Of a stretch of 64,000 nucleotides of DNA, positions 7,247-15,372 are shown one piece after another. Within the stretch, counting starts at the first letter, position 1. Every line of letters starts with the position of its first letter. The notes under the pieces are model-generated. The model did not search any database and had not been told where the DNA came from. It saw only the letters and a list, made by a program, of their open reading frames with translations. The position numbers were made by a program, and so were the translations under genes. Source of the DNA: Fluviirhizobium alvei (GTDB lineage Bacteria > Pseudomonadota > Alphaproteobacteria > Rhizobiales > Rhizobiaceae); contig NZ_JAUOZU010000001.1 of assembly GCF_030551875.1 (NCBI RefSeq), positions 124,001 through 188,000 of the forward strand. Direction: 5' to 3'.

Positions 7247-10060
7247 ATGTTCGAGTTGATCGCGCTGATCGCAGTGGTTCTGGCCATTGCCGCCCTTTCT
7301 TCGGTCAAGGGGCTGCGCATGCGCAGCGAGGCCGAACTCGGTCTGCTCCGAAAGGAGATCGAGGCTCTGAAAACCGGACTGGCGAACGGCCAGGTCATCG
7401 CGCCCGCAGCGCCTGCCGTCTCACCGGATGAGGTCGAGGTGGCTCAGGATGTGCCGGTCGCCGAAAGCCTGCCGGATCAGGCCGAACCGCAGCTGCAGAC
7501 CATCGATGCACCTGAAGTGGCTGCAGCCGCTGCGGTTACGCCAGAGGCCGAGGATCTGCTTACGGAACCGGTCCTTTCACAGTCGCCGCCCGTTCCCGAA
7601 CAGAAGCGCGAGAGTTTCGAATCGATGCTCGCGGCCCGCTGGTCCGTCTGGGTCGGGGGCATCGCACTCGCCTTTGCCGGCATCTTCGCCGTGAAGTATT
7701 CGATCGAACAGGGCCTGGTCAGCCCGGCCGTGCGGCTGTCGCTTGCCGCGCTCTTCGGCCTCGTTCTGATGGCTGCGGGCGAATGGGTGCGCCGCCGCAC
7801 CGAACCGCTGGTGAACAATGCCTTCCAGAATGCGATGATTCCCGGCATCCTGACGGCGGCCGGAACGATCACGCTCATGGGCGCGACCTATGTCGCCCAC
7901 GCCTTCTACGGCTATTTTGGCCCCGCAACCGCCTTCGTTCTTCTGGGCATCATCTCTTTCGGCACTATTGGACTGTCGCTGATCCACGGTCAGGCCCTGG
8001 CCGGATTGGGCCTTCTCGCTTCGATGGTTTCGCCGGCGCTCGTATCGAGCGAGGCTCCCAATCCCTGGGCGCTGTTCGGTTTCCTGTCGGTCTCCTGGAT
8101 CGCGACCAGCCTTGCATCCAAGGTGCGTAAATGGCGTGTTGTGCCCGCACTCGCCAATGCGGGCCTGTCGCTCTGGGTCATTGCCTATGTTTCCGGTTTT
8201 GGCCTCTATGAAGTTCCGCCGGCGACGCTGCCGCTGCTGATCATGATTGCCGGCCTTGCCTTCATCTGGCCCGGCCGCTGGTCGGAGCCCCTCGACAGCA
8301 ACGCCGAGCAGTCGCCTCAGGATCGCGATACGGTTGCCCGTCTGATGTTTCCGCGACATATCGCAAGCACGCTGACGGCATCCTTCGGCGTGCTGGCCGC
8401 GAGCATCCTGATGATGGAGTTCGGCTTCGCCAATACTGGACATGCCGAATATGGCTTCCTGGCGCTCGTGTTGGCGCTGGCGCTTTTCGGGGCAAGCCGC
8501 ACCTATGCGATCTATCCGGCAATCTTCGCCGCGCTTGCGGCCCTTGGCGGCTTCCGCGCCATGTCCGAGCAGGCGATCTCGACCAGCTATGGCACGCTTG
8601 ATCCGGCCCTGATGGTCAATATTGTCGAGCCGACCGTTGCCCGTAATCTGGCGCTCGGCCTCGGTCTCGTCTTTGCACTCCTCGCCCAATGGGTCGGCTT
8701 CCGCTTCCGTGACCGGGACCGTGGATTTGTTTCCGCCTGGACCGCAATCGGCACCGTGACGCCGCTCCTGCTTGGCGGTGTGTCCTTCTTCCTGTTCGGC
8801 AACTACAGTTTCGACCTGCTGTTCGGAGCCTATGGCCTCGTGTTGGCGCTGATCTATCTGGCTGGCGCACAGGTCTTCCATGGCGGGATTGAAAATGCCG
8901 GTCGCTACGATTTCTGCCGCGACCTGCTGCTGGCAGCCTCATGGGCGTCCCTCGTTTTCTTGCTCGTCGTGACGACTGATGGCGTGACGACCACCCTTGG
9001 CGTCGCCTTCCTCGGCTTTGCCTATCTGATGGCAATCCGGCTGCGCGACTGGCCGAGCCTGCCCTGGGGCATGGTCCTCTCGGCCCTGTTCGTGGCTGGA
9101 CGCATCGCCTGGGAACCGACCATTGTCGGGCCGGACCATCTCGGCAAGACGCCCGTTTTCAACGCGCTTCTGGTCGGTTACGGCATCCCGACCGTGCTTT
9201 TGATCCTGTCGGCCTGGTTCGTCCGTAGCCGCAACGATGATCGTCTCAGGAATGTGCTCGAGGCGCTCGCCAGCCTGTTTGCGCTCTTGACGCTCGGCAT
9301 CCTCGTCCGCCATGCCATGAATGGCGGTGTGCTCGACAGTGCGACGCCGACATTGGCCGAACAGGCCATCTATACGTTGCTCACTATCGGTGCCTCGGCC
9401 ACCCTGATGGCGCTTGATCTGCGCCGCCCCAGCATCGTCTTCCGGACGGGCTCGATGATCGTCGGCGTCATTTCCATGATCTCGGTACTGGCTGCGCATT
9501 TCGGCGCCCTCAACCCCTATTTCACGGGTGAACTGACCGGACGCATTCCGTTCTTCAACCTTTTGTTCCTTGCCTATCTGCTGCCGGGCATCGCCTATGG
9601 CGGGGCGGCTCTCTTCGCCCGCAGTCGCAGGCCTTATCCTTACGTGCTGGCGCTGGCGCTGACAGGTGCCTTGCTCCTGTTCGGCTATGTCTCGCTGTCG
9701 GTCCGGCGGGTCTTCCACGGCGAGGGCATTGCGGAATGGAAGGGTTTCCTGCAATCCGAACTCTATGCCTATTCGGTCGTGTGGTTGCTGCTCGGTATCG
9801 TGCTTCTGGTGCTCGGAACCCGCTTCCGTGCCAAGAGCATCCGCATCGCCTCCGCGGTGCTGGTGCTGATTGCGGTGGTGAAGGTCTTCCTCATCGATAT
9901 GAGCAATCTCGAAGGTCTCTACCGCGTCCTCTCCTTCATCGGTCTCGGCATCGCGCTCATCGGCATCGGACGCTTCTACCAGAAGGTTCTCACGGGCCTC
10001 GAGAAGGAGCCGGAAACCACGACGGCAGGAAACGAAGTGGCCGGAACCGGTTCCAATTGA
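7247..10060 (+). CDS. DUF2339 polytopic membrane protein
   Basis: A 937-residue inner-membrane protein. It opens with one membrane segment (MFELIALIAVVLAIAALSS) and a short charged coil. An Ala/Pro/Glu-rich linker runs from about residue 50 to 120. At residue about 125 the conserved start of the DUF2339 domain appears (FESMLAARWSVWVGGIALAFA). Some twenty or more hydrophobic segments follow to the C-terminus. Architecture and length match DUF2339 proteins, whose role is unestablished; envelope functions have been suggested. It is divergent from phoX and ends in a clear terminator, so it is probably monocistronic. Confidence 0.85.
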   Translation: MFELIALIAVVLAIAALSSVKGLRMRSEAELGLLRKEIEALKTGLANGQVIAPAAPAVSPDEVEVAQDVPVAESLPDQAEPQLQTIDAPEVAAAAAVTPEAEDLLTEPVLSQSPPVPEQKRESFESMLAARWSVWVGGIALAFAGIFAVKYSIEQGLVSPAVRLSLAALFGLVLMAAGEWVRRRTEPLVNNAFQNAMIPGILTAAGTITLMGATYVAHAFYGYFGPATAFVLLGIISFGTIGLSLIHGQALAGLGLLASMVSPALVSSEAPNPWALFGFLSVSWIATSLASKVRKWRVVPALANAGLSLWVIAYVSGFGLYEVPPATLPLLIMIAGLAFIWPGRWSEPLDSNAEQSPQDRDTVARLMFPRHIASTLTASFGVLAASILMMEFGFANTGHAEYGFLALVLALALFGASRTYAIYPAIFAALAALGGFRAMSEQAISTSYGTLDPALMVNIVEPTVARNLALGLGLVFALLAQWVGFRFRDRDRGFVSAWTAIGTVTPLLLGGVSFFLFGNYSFDLLFGAYGLVLALIYLAGAQVFHGGIENAGRYDFCRDLLLAASWASLVFLLVVTTDGVTTTLGVAFLGFAYLMAIRLRDWPSLPWGMVLSALFVAGRIAWEPTIVGPDHLGKTPVFNALLVGYGIPTVLLILSAWFVRSRNDDRLRNVLEALASLFALLTLGILVRHAMNGGVLDSATPTLAEQAIYTLLTIGASATLMALDLRRPSIVFRTGSMIVGVISMISVLAAHFGALNPYFTGELTGRIPFFNLLFLAYLLPGIAYGGAALFARSRRPYPYVLALALTGALLLFGYVSLSVRRVFHGEGIAEWKGFLQSELYAYSVVWLLLGIVLLVLGTRFRAKSIRIASAVLVLIAVVKVFLIDMSNLEGLYRVLSFIGLGIALIGIGRFYQKVLTGLEKEPETTTAGNEVAGTGSN

Positions 10061-10087
10061 CGCCTGCCGGAGGCTGACCTAACAGTG

Positions 10088-10117
10088 CAGGGCGCCTTTC
10101 GGGCGCCCTGTTTTTTT
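10088..10117 (+). terminator. Rho-independent terminator after the DUF2339 gene
   Basis: CAGGGCGCC (10088-10096), loop TTTCG, GGCGCCCTG (10102-10110), then seven T residues (10111-10117). It lies 27 bases after the stop codon. Confidence 0.9.
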
Positions 10118-10139
10118 GAGGGATTTTTCAGGATTCTCC

Positions 10140-11183
10140 ATGGCCGAACGAACGCGCATCGCAAGTCTGGACGGTCTGCGCGGACTTGCGGCCTCTGCCG
10201 TGGTCTTCGCCCATATCCGTTTCTTTTATCCGGTCGAAGCCTACTGGTTGAATGTCGATGTCGGCGATGAGGCGGTCGCGCTCTTCTTCAGCCTGAGTGG
10301 CTTCCTGATGGCGGCACTTTATAGCCAGCGCCCCTTCAATGCCGCCGATTTCATGGTGCACCGGCTGGCGCGCATCTATCCCGTCTATTTCGTTTCCCTG
10401 CTGGTGGTGTTTGCGCTGACGGCGATCTACGGCACCGACTATATCTATCCCATCATCGGGCTGAAGGAGATGGTCCGGCATGTGATCATGCTCGGCTCGT
10501 CCGGTGTCTATTGGTCAATCCCGCCCGAAATCCAGTTCTATCTCTATTTCCTGCTGATCTGGCTCTGGATCGAACGGCCCGAACGCTATTCCTGGGTGCC
10601 GATCGTCACCGTCATTGCACTGGTGGTCTCCGTCTTCTTCGGCTTTCCCGGTCCCGGCATCCTGTTGCCGTCCAAACTGCATTTCTTCCTGTTCGGCGTC
10701 ATTGCCGGGCGCTTGCACGTGCGTAACTTGCTGCCGGCCGATGGCCTGTTCGCGGGGTTGGCTGCTATTGGTCTCCTGCTGTTCTTTTTCCTCGGCCGCG
10801 CCTTCTTTCCCACCGGAATTCCCTTCTGGGGCAGCTACTCGCTGGCGCCATCTCTGACCGCGGCGGTGATCGTCTATCTCTGTGCTGGCGGTTCCCGGCT
10901 TCCGGATCGCCTGCTTGGGGTGGGGCCGCTCGCCTATATCGGCAAAATCAGTTTTTCCCTCTACCTTTTGCATCTGCCGGTGCTTTTCCTGGGGATGACC
11001 TGGTTTGCAACGATGCTCGGCGCTCTGCCGGCGCTCGTTCTTTCGCTTGTCCTCGCCTATTGTGTCGCAGCCCTCAGTTATGCGGCGATCGAAGCCCCGT
11101 CCCGGACCTATCTCATCGGACTCTGGAAGGGGCGTATCGGTCGTCGAGGGGACGAACATGCCAGCGGAACAAGGGCGGGATAG
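10140..11183 (+). CDS. Acyltransferase 3 family (OafA-like) membrane protein
   Basis: A 347-residue integral membrane acyltransferase. The start MAERTRIASLDGLRGLAA is the hallmark of acyltransferase family 3, and about ten membrane segments follow. Members move acetyl or other acyl groups onto sugars of LPS, exopolysaccharide, Nod factors or similar glycans at the inner membrane. Conserved features include FFSLSGFLM and the arginine-rich HRLARIYPVYF. The ATG at 10140 is used because it begins the family's consensus; a TTG at 10116 overlaps the terminator T-run. The substrate is not evident. The next gene (HD hydrolase) starts only 4 bases after the stop. Confidence 0.85.
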   Translation: MAERTRIASLDGLRGLAASAVVFAHIRFFYPVEAYWLNVDVGDEAVALFFSLSGFLMAALYSQRPFNAADFMVHRLARIYPVYFVSLLVVFALTAIYGTDYIYPIIGLKEMVRHVIMLGSSGVYWSIPPEIQFYLYFLLIWLWIERPERYSWVPIVTVIALVVSVFFGFPGPGILLPSKLHFFLFGVIAGRLHVRNLLPADGLFAGLAAIGLLLFFFLGRAFFPTGIPFWGSYSLAPSLTAAVIVYLCAGGSRLPDRLLGVGPLAYIGKISFSLYLLHLPVLFLGMTWFATMLGALPALVLSLVLAYCVAALSYAAIEAPSRTYLIGLWKGRIGRRGDEHASGTRAG

Positions 11184-11187
11184 GACA

Positions 11188-11841
11188 ATGCTCACGGAAA
11201 ATCTGGTCGCGGCCTTTGCACCTCACGAAGAGATTGCGCGCCCCCTCCTGCCATACGCCTGTGATACCGATGACGGGTCCCATGACATCGCTCATATTCT
11301 CAGGGTGTTCAGCAATGCCATGCGGATTGCGGCCAAGGAGGGCGGAGACCTCAAGCTACTCGCCGCCGCCGTGCTTTTGCATGATTGCGTGGCGGTCGAG
11401 AAGAATTCGCCCCTACGTGCGCAGGCCTCGCGTCTGGCGGCAGACAAGGCCCGCACGGTTCTCGAGGGGCTGGGATGGCCAGCGGACGAGATTGGCGCCG
11501 TCGCCCACGCCATCGAGGCGCACAGCTTTTCCGCCAATATCCGGCCGGAGACGCTGGAAGCGAAGATCCTGCAGGATGCCGATCGTCTCGATGCGATCGG
11601 CATGGTCGGCGCCGCCCGTTGCTTCTATGTCGGCGGACGCATGGCCTCCGGCCTCTATGATCCTTTTGACCCCAAAGCCGAGCGGCGTCCGCTCGATGAC
11701 AAGGCCTATTCGCTCGATCACTTTCCGGTCAAACTCTTCAAACTCGCCGACGGCTTCCAGACCGGGGAGGGGCGCCGCATCGCCCGCGAACGCCACGATC
11801 GGCTGCAGCAGTTCTATGACCTCTTTCTCGATGAGATCTGA
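11188..11841 (+). CDS. HD-domain phosphohydrolase (YedJ-like)
   Basis: A 217-residue HD-superfamily protein. Metal ligands are visible as His32 (GSHDIAHILRV), His65-Asp66 (AAVLLHDC) and an Asp in ILQDADRLDAIG. The layout matches the YedJ type of stand-alone HD hydrolases, which are thought to act on small phosphorylated or nucleotide substrates. I favour the ATG at 11188, preceded by GATAGG; ATG 11158 is a second possibility, and the frame is open further upstream inside the acyltransferase gene. It lies between the acyltransferase and the MOSC gene (3-base gap after it), so it is probably co-transcribed with both. Confidence 0.8.
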   Translation: MLTENLVAAFAPHEEIARPLLPYACDTDDGSHDIAHILRVFSNAMRIAAKEGGDLKLLAAAVLLHDCVAVEKNSPLRAQASRLAADKARTVLEGLGWPADEIGAVAHAIEAHSFSANIRPETLEAKILQDADRLDAIGMVGAARCFYVGGRMASGLYDPFDPKAERRPLDDKAYSLDHFPVKLFKLADGFQTGEGRRIARERHDRLQQFYDLFLDEI

Positions 11842-11844
11842 CAG

Positions 11845-12693
11845 ATGAAGATTGCTTCGCTTCATATCTATCCGCTGAAAAGCGGTCGCGGTATCGATCT
11901 CGGACAGGCGCATGTGGGCGCCTGGGGGCTGGACGGTGACCGCCGATACATGGTTGTCGATCCGGACGGTCGCTTCATCACCCAGCGCGAATTGCAAAGC
12001 CTCGCCCGTATCGTTGCGGTCGAAGATCGCGACGGGCTGGACCTTTCCATGGTCGGGAGGGATGATGTGCTCCGCGCGCGGTTCGAGCCGGATCGCCGCC
12101 TCGATGTCGTCGTCTGGAATTCGCATGTTTCGGCAGCGCTCGCGGATGACGCCGCCAACCGCGAACTCAGCGTCTGGATTGACCGTCCGGTGCGGCTTGT
12201 TCATGCCGATCGCAAGACCAACCGCATCTGTAGCCCGGATTGGGCCGGGGAGGGCGTCATGACCGGTTTCTCCGATGGCTATCCGATCCTGATCACCACC
12301 ACCGGTTCGCTCGCCGAACTCAATGCCGCTGCGCTTGAGCTGGGCGGGGAACCGTTCGGCATGGATCGTTTCCGTCCCAACATCGTGCTGGAACATCCGG
12401 AGCCCTTTGCCGAGGATCGTTGGGCGGCGGTCGAGATCGCCGGCATTCGCTTCGATCTCGTCAAGCCCTGCGCGCGCTGCATCATGACCACGCAGGATCA
12501 AATGACGGGCGAGCGTGGCGGACCTGACCCGATGCCCGCCATGCGCCGCATCCGCATGTCGGATGATCGCCGTGTCGCCGGTGTTCTGTTCGGCTGGAAT
12601 GTTGTTGCGCGCGCTCAAGGGCTGGTCACGGTCGGCGATGCGGCGAAGGTTCTCGAAACCCACCCGGAAGGTTGGCCGTTGAAACGGCGCTGA
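11845..12693 (+). CDS. MOSC-domain protein (YcbX/mARC-like)
   Basis: A 282-residue protein with an N-terminal MOSC beta-barrel domain (MKIASLHIYPLKSGRGIDL...GLDGDRRYMVVDPDGRFITQRE). The MOSC domain follows (FRPNIVLE...VKPCARCIMTT). The cysteine in KPCARC near residue 210 is the conserved molybdenum-cofactor ligand of this family, whose studied members reduce N-hydroxylated compounds. Unlike E. coli YcbX it has no C-terminal ferredoxin domain, so electrons must come from a separate partner. It is tightly spaced after the HD gene. Confidence 0.87.
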   Translation: MKIASLHIYPLKSGRGIDLGQAHVGAWGLDGDRRYMVVDPDGRFITQRELQSLARIVAVEDRDGLDLSMVGRDDVLRARFEPDRRLDVVVWNSHVSAALADDAANRELSVWIDRPVRLVHADRKTNRICSPDWAGEGVMTGFSDGYPILITTTGSLAELNAAALELGGEPFGMDRFRPNIVLEHPEPFAEDRWAAVEIAGIRFDLVKPCARCIMTTQDQMTGERGGPDPMPAMRRIRMSDDRRVAGVLFGWNVVARAQGLVTVGDAAKVLETHPEGWPLKRR

Positions 12694-12728
12694 TCCTGCC
12701 ATCAATCAATTTTCGTAAGAGCTGATAT

Positions 12729-12748
12729 GAGCAAAACTTGTTTTGCTC
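12729..12748. promoter_or_regulatory. Perfect inverted repeat upstream of the MFS gene
   Basis: GAGCAAAAC (12729-12737), TT, GTTTTGCTC (12740-12748): a perfect 9-bp dyad with a 2-base centre, in the MOSC-MFS gap about 50 bases before the MFS start. It could be an operator for a TetR/GntR-type regulator or a weak hairpin. No T-run follows directly. Confidence 0.45.
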
Positions 12749-12796
12749 CGGCCCTCCGTTGTTTTAGGGTCGAGCCGTTATCTGACGGAGAATCTG

Positions 12797-14017
12797 ATGT
12801 CGACTGCCACCCGTAGCCCCACAATGCCCTGGGCGATCATCATTGCCGGATCGCTGATTGCGATGATTACCTTCGGGCCGCGCTCGGCCATGGGCTTCTT
12901 CCAGCTGCCGCTGCTTGCCGATACCGGCTGGGACCGGCAGACCTTCGGGTTTGCCATGGCGGTTCAGAACCTGTTCTGGGGCATCGGACAGCCGTTCTTC
13001 GGCGCGTTTGCCGATCGGTTCGGCACTGCCAAGGTGCTGATCATGTCCGCAATTCTCTATGCGGCTGGGCTTCTCCTGATGGCCAACCCGAGTTCACCGG
13101 CACTCCTGAATCTCGGTGGCGGTGTGCTGATCGGGCTTGGCATCGCTGCGGGGTCCTTCAGCGTCATCCTGTCCTCCTTCGCCCGCAACGTCACACCGTC
13201 GCAGCGTTCGATGGCGTTCGGCATCGCCACGGCCGCGGGTTCAGCCGGCATGTTCGTCTTCGCACCTCTGGCGCAGGGCCTCATCTCCACCGTCGGCTGG
13301 CGTGAAGGCCTGATGGTGATGGCGCTTCTGATGGGGCTTATTCCCATCCTCGCCATTCCGCTGCGCGGCAATGCCCAGTCCGGCAGCCAGAGCCAGGCCG
13401 CTTTCCAGCAGACCGTGGGCGAAGCGCTGCGGGAAGCGCTCGGTCACCGCTCCTATCTGCTTCTGGTCTCCGGCTTCTTCGTCTGCGGTTTCCAGGTCGC
13501 CTTCATCACCGCCCATTTCCCGGCCTATCTGCTCGATATCGGCATCGATGCCCGCTATGCCGTGATCGCCATGGCGCTGATCGGCGCTTTCAACATCATA
13601 GGCTCGCTTGCTGCGGGCGCCATCGGTCAGGTCTATTCCAAGCCCTGGTTCCTAGCCTTCATCTATCTGGCGCGTTCGATCGTCGTCACGATCTTCCTGC
13701 TCATGCCGATCACGCCGGTCTCGGTGATCATCTTCTCAGCCGTCATGGGTCTCTTGTGGCTTTCAACCGTACCGCCGACAAACGGGCTGGTTGCGATCAT
13801 GTTCGGCACCCGCCATCTCGGCCTGTTGGGCGGCATCGTGTTCTTCTCGCACCAGATCGGCTCGTTCCTCGGCGTCTGGATGGGCGGTTATCTCTACGAC
13901 CATTTCGGCTCGTATGATGTCGTCTGGTGGCTCGGCGTCGCTCTCGGCCTCTTCGCCTTCGTCGTGCATGTGCCGATCAAGGAAGCGTTGGTGCCCGGCC
14001 GGCCTGTGGCAGCCTGA
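12797..14017 (+). CDS. MFS transporter (oxalate/formate antiporter-like group)
   Basis: A 406-residue major facilitator with about twelve membrane segments. Segments such as ADRFGTAKVLIMSAILYAAGLLLM match the loop 2-3 signature of MFS carriers. The overall sequence (PRSAMGFFQLPLLADTGWDRQTFGFAMAVQNLFWGIGQPFFGAFADRFG) resembles transporters of monocarboxylates and related anions. The ATG at 12797 is preceded by ACGGAGAA; the frame is open to 12743 but includes the inverted repeat. Its 3' end overlaps the convergent unknown gene by 41 bases. Substrate unknown. Confidence 0.85.
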   Translation: MSTATRSPTMPWAIIIAGSLIAMITFGPRSAMGFFQLPLLADTGWDRQTFGFAMAVQNLFWGIGQPFFGAFADRFGTAKVLIMSAILYAAGLLLMANPSSPALLNLGGGVLIGLGIAAGSFSVILSSFARNVTPSQRSMAFGIATAAGSAGMFVFAPLAQGLISTVGWREGLMVMALLMGLIPILAIPLRGNAQSGSQSQAAFQQTVGEALREALGHRSYLLLVSGFFVCGFQVAFITAHFPAYLLDIGIDARYAVIAMALIGAFNIIGSLAAGAIGQVYSKPWFLAFIYLARSIVVTIFLLMPITPVSVIIFSAVMGLLWLSTVPPTNGLVAIMFGTRHLGLLGGIVFFSHQIGSFLGVWMGGYLYDHFGSYDVVWWLGVALGLFAFVVHVPIKEALVPGRPVAA

Positions 14018-14765
14018 TCGCTTTGACCTGGTGGACCGCCTGATAATCGGGCGACAGTTCGCCGAACGGGGCGACGGTCCAGTCCCAGCTTCGATCAGCG
14101 TCCGGCAGGGTCACGCCCTGCATCAGGTCATCGCGTTCAAGCACTCTGCCCGTCCGGTCGCGCACCTCGTAAGCGATATCGGTGATCAGGCAGGCAGGGC
14201 AGTTAAGCGCCGAAAGCCCGTCCACATGTGCCCGGATCAGCGTTGGCAGCGTGTCGGTCGGGGCGGCAATGCCCGCCTTCAAGCGGTATCCGACGCCGAC
14301 GCCGATCTGTGACAGGAGGTTGGCCGAGATGACGAAGTCGAGATCGGCGATCGCTTCGAGAAAGGCCAGCGGGCGCGGCGGCTGGCCGGTCGCACGATAC
14401 TCCTCGAAGCCCGAGAGATCCCGCCAGACGTAAGAGAGATTGCCAAGACCTCTCAGGCGCGTCCAGAGCCGCGTGCTGGCGAGATGCTGCAGATCGAAAA
14501 GCAGAACCCGCTCGAATTGCTGCGACAGAAGCCCAATCGGCGTGTCGCGCAACAGGCCGGAGCCGAGAATGGCGACCGTGCGTTTGGACGAAAGCCCGGC
14601 AATGGCCTCGCCGATGGTGGCGTGGCACTGCTCCTCATGCGCCTTCCAGGAAAGCGCGCACCGTTCGGCGCGGGCCCGCAACATCACCGAACCGTTGATT
14701 TCGCTGGAGATACGTCGCGGGCCTGCGGCATATGTCGCGGCGAAGTTCAGCGCCTCGGAGAGCAT
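13977..14765 (-). CDS. Unknown protein, Rossmann/methyltransferase-like core
   Basis: A 262-residue protein that I cannot place with certainty. Residues about 60-95 (KRTVAILGSGLLRDTPIGLL...RVLLFDLQHLAS) look like a Rossmann-type nucleotide or SAM-binding start: a glycine turn, then an acidic residue after strand 2. NLLSQIGVG later could be part of a methyltransferase fold. Its start ATG (14765) follows the stop of the upstream GyrI-like gene by one base, which indicates translational coupling. Its last 41 bases overlap the end of the convergent MFS gene. A function related to the GyrI-like partner is inferred only from position. Confidence 0.65.
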   Translation of the reverse strand: MLSEALNFAATYAAGPRRISSEINGSVMLRARAERCALSWKAHEEQCHATIGEAIAGLSSKRTVAILGSGLLRDTPIGLLSQQFERVLLFDLQHLASTRLWTRLRGLGNLSYVWRDLSGFEEYRATGQPPRPLAFLEAIADLDFVISANLLSQIGVGVGYRLKAGIAAPTDTLPTLIRAHVDGLSALNCPACLITDIAYEVRDRTGRVLERDDLMQGVTLPDADRSWDWTVAPFGELSPDYQAVHQVKAIRLPQAGRAPTLP

Positions 14766-14766
14766 G

Positions 14767-15213
14767 TCAGCCGCCAAGCTGCAACGGTTCGGCGGCAAGC
14801 GCCACATAGAGTTCGTGCGGGCCTTCGGGCAATCCGGCGCGATAGCCGAAATCGAGCATGAAATCGGTCAGCCGCAACCCCATCCGTTCGCCGTGATCAT
14901 AAAGGCGCCGGTAGCTTTGCGGGATTGTCTTGAGCGGCCCCTCATGGCGCAGCTTGAGATATCGCTGTTCGGCAATCACGATCCGCACCATGCCGTCCGG
15001 CGTTTCGCTCTTGCCGGCGGCCAGATATCCGACCAGTTCGTGGTGAATTCCGTCATGATGGCCCAGCGACGCTTCGAGAAAGCTCTGCGCTCCGGTCCCG
15101 GCGGCATGAAGCCGTGCCCAGGCGGCCGGAACCGCTTCGTGCAACTCCTCCCATCGCGCCTTGATGTCGATGCCGATTGCGACCATTTCGGGCAAAGTGA
15201 CGATTTCGATCAT
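14767..15213 (-). CDS. GyrI-like small-molecule-binding (effector-binding) domain protein
   Basis: A 148-residue stand-alone protein with features of the GyrI-like/AraC effector-binding fold: an early ARWEELHEAVPAAWARLHA helix, and later YLKLRHEGPLKTIPQSYRRLYDH, GLRLTDFMLDFGYR and GPHELYVALAAEP near the end. Such domains bind hydrophobic or cationic small molecules, and some stand-alone members act as hydrolases or toxin antagonists. It has no DNA-binding domain. It is coupled to the downstream unknown gene. Confidence 0.7.
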   Translation of the reverse strand: MIEIVTLPEMVAIGIDIKARWEELHEAVPAAWARLHAAGTGAQSFLEASLGHHDGIHHELVGYLAAGKSETPDGMVRIVIAEQRYLKLRHEGPLKTIPQSYRRLYDHGERMGLRLTDFMLDFGYRAGLPEGPHELYVALAAEPLQLGG

Positions 15214-15372
15214 GCCGGTCTCCCTCAGCGCCCTTCCTGCCAGAATCGCTCGTCCGAAGCCAGCCCCGCCATAACCGCAAGGCGGCAGACGCCATCTTTA
15301 CCGCTTGCCGCATTCGCCTCGATCCGTTAGAGCAACCCCACCAAGAAAACCCGCCATTTCCGGATTGCCGCC

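Noticed and set aside
7577-8881. Long open frame on the minus strand (434 codons) opposite the DUF2339 gene
   Set aside because: It is a GC-rich shadow of a clearly coding plus-strand gene. Its translation is low-complexity and charged, with no domain or ribosome site.
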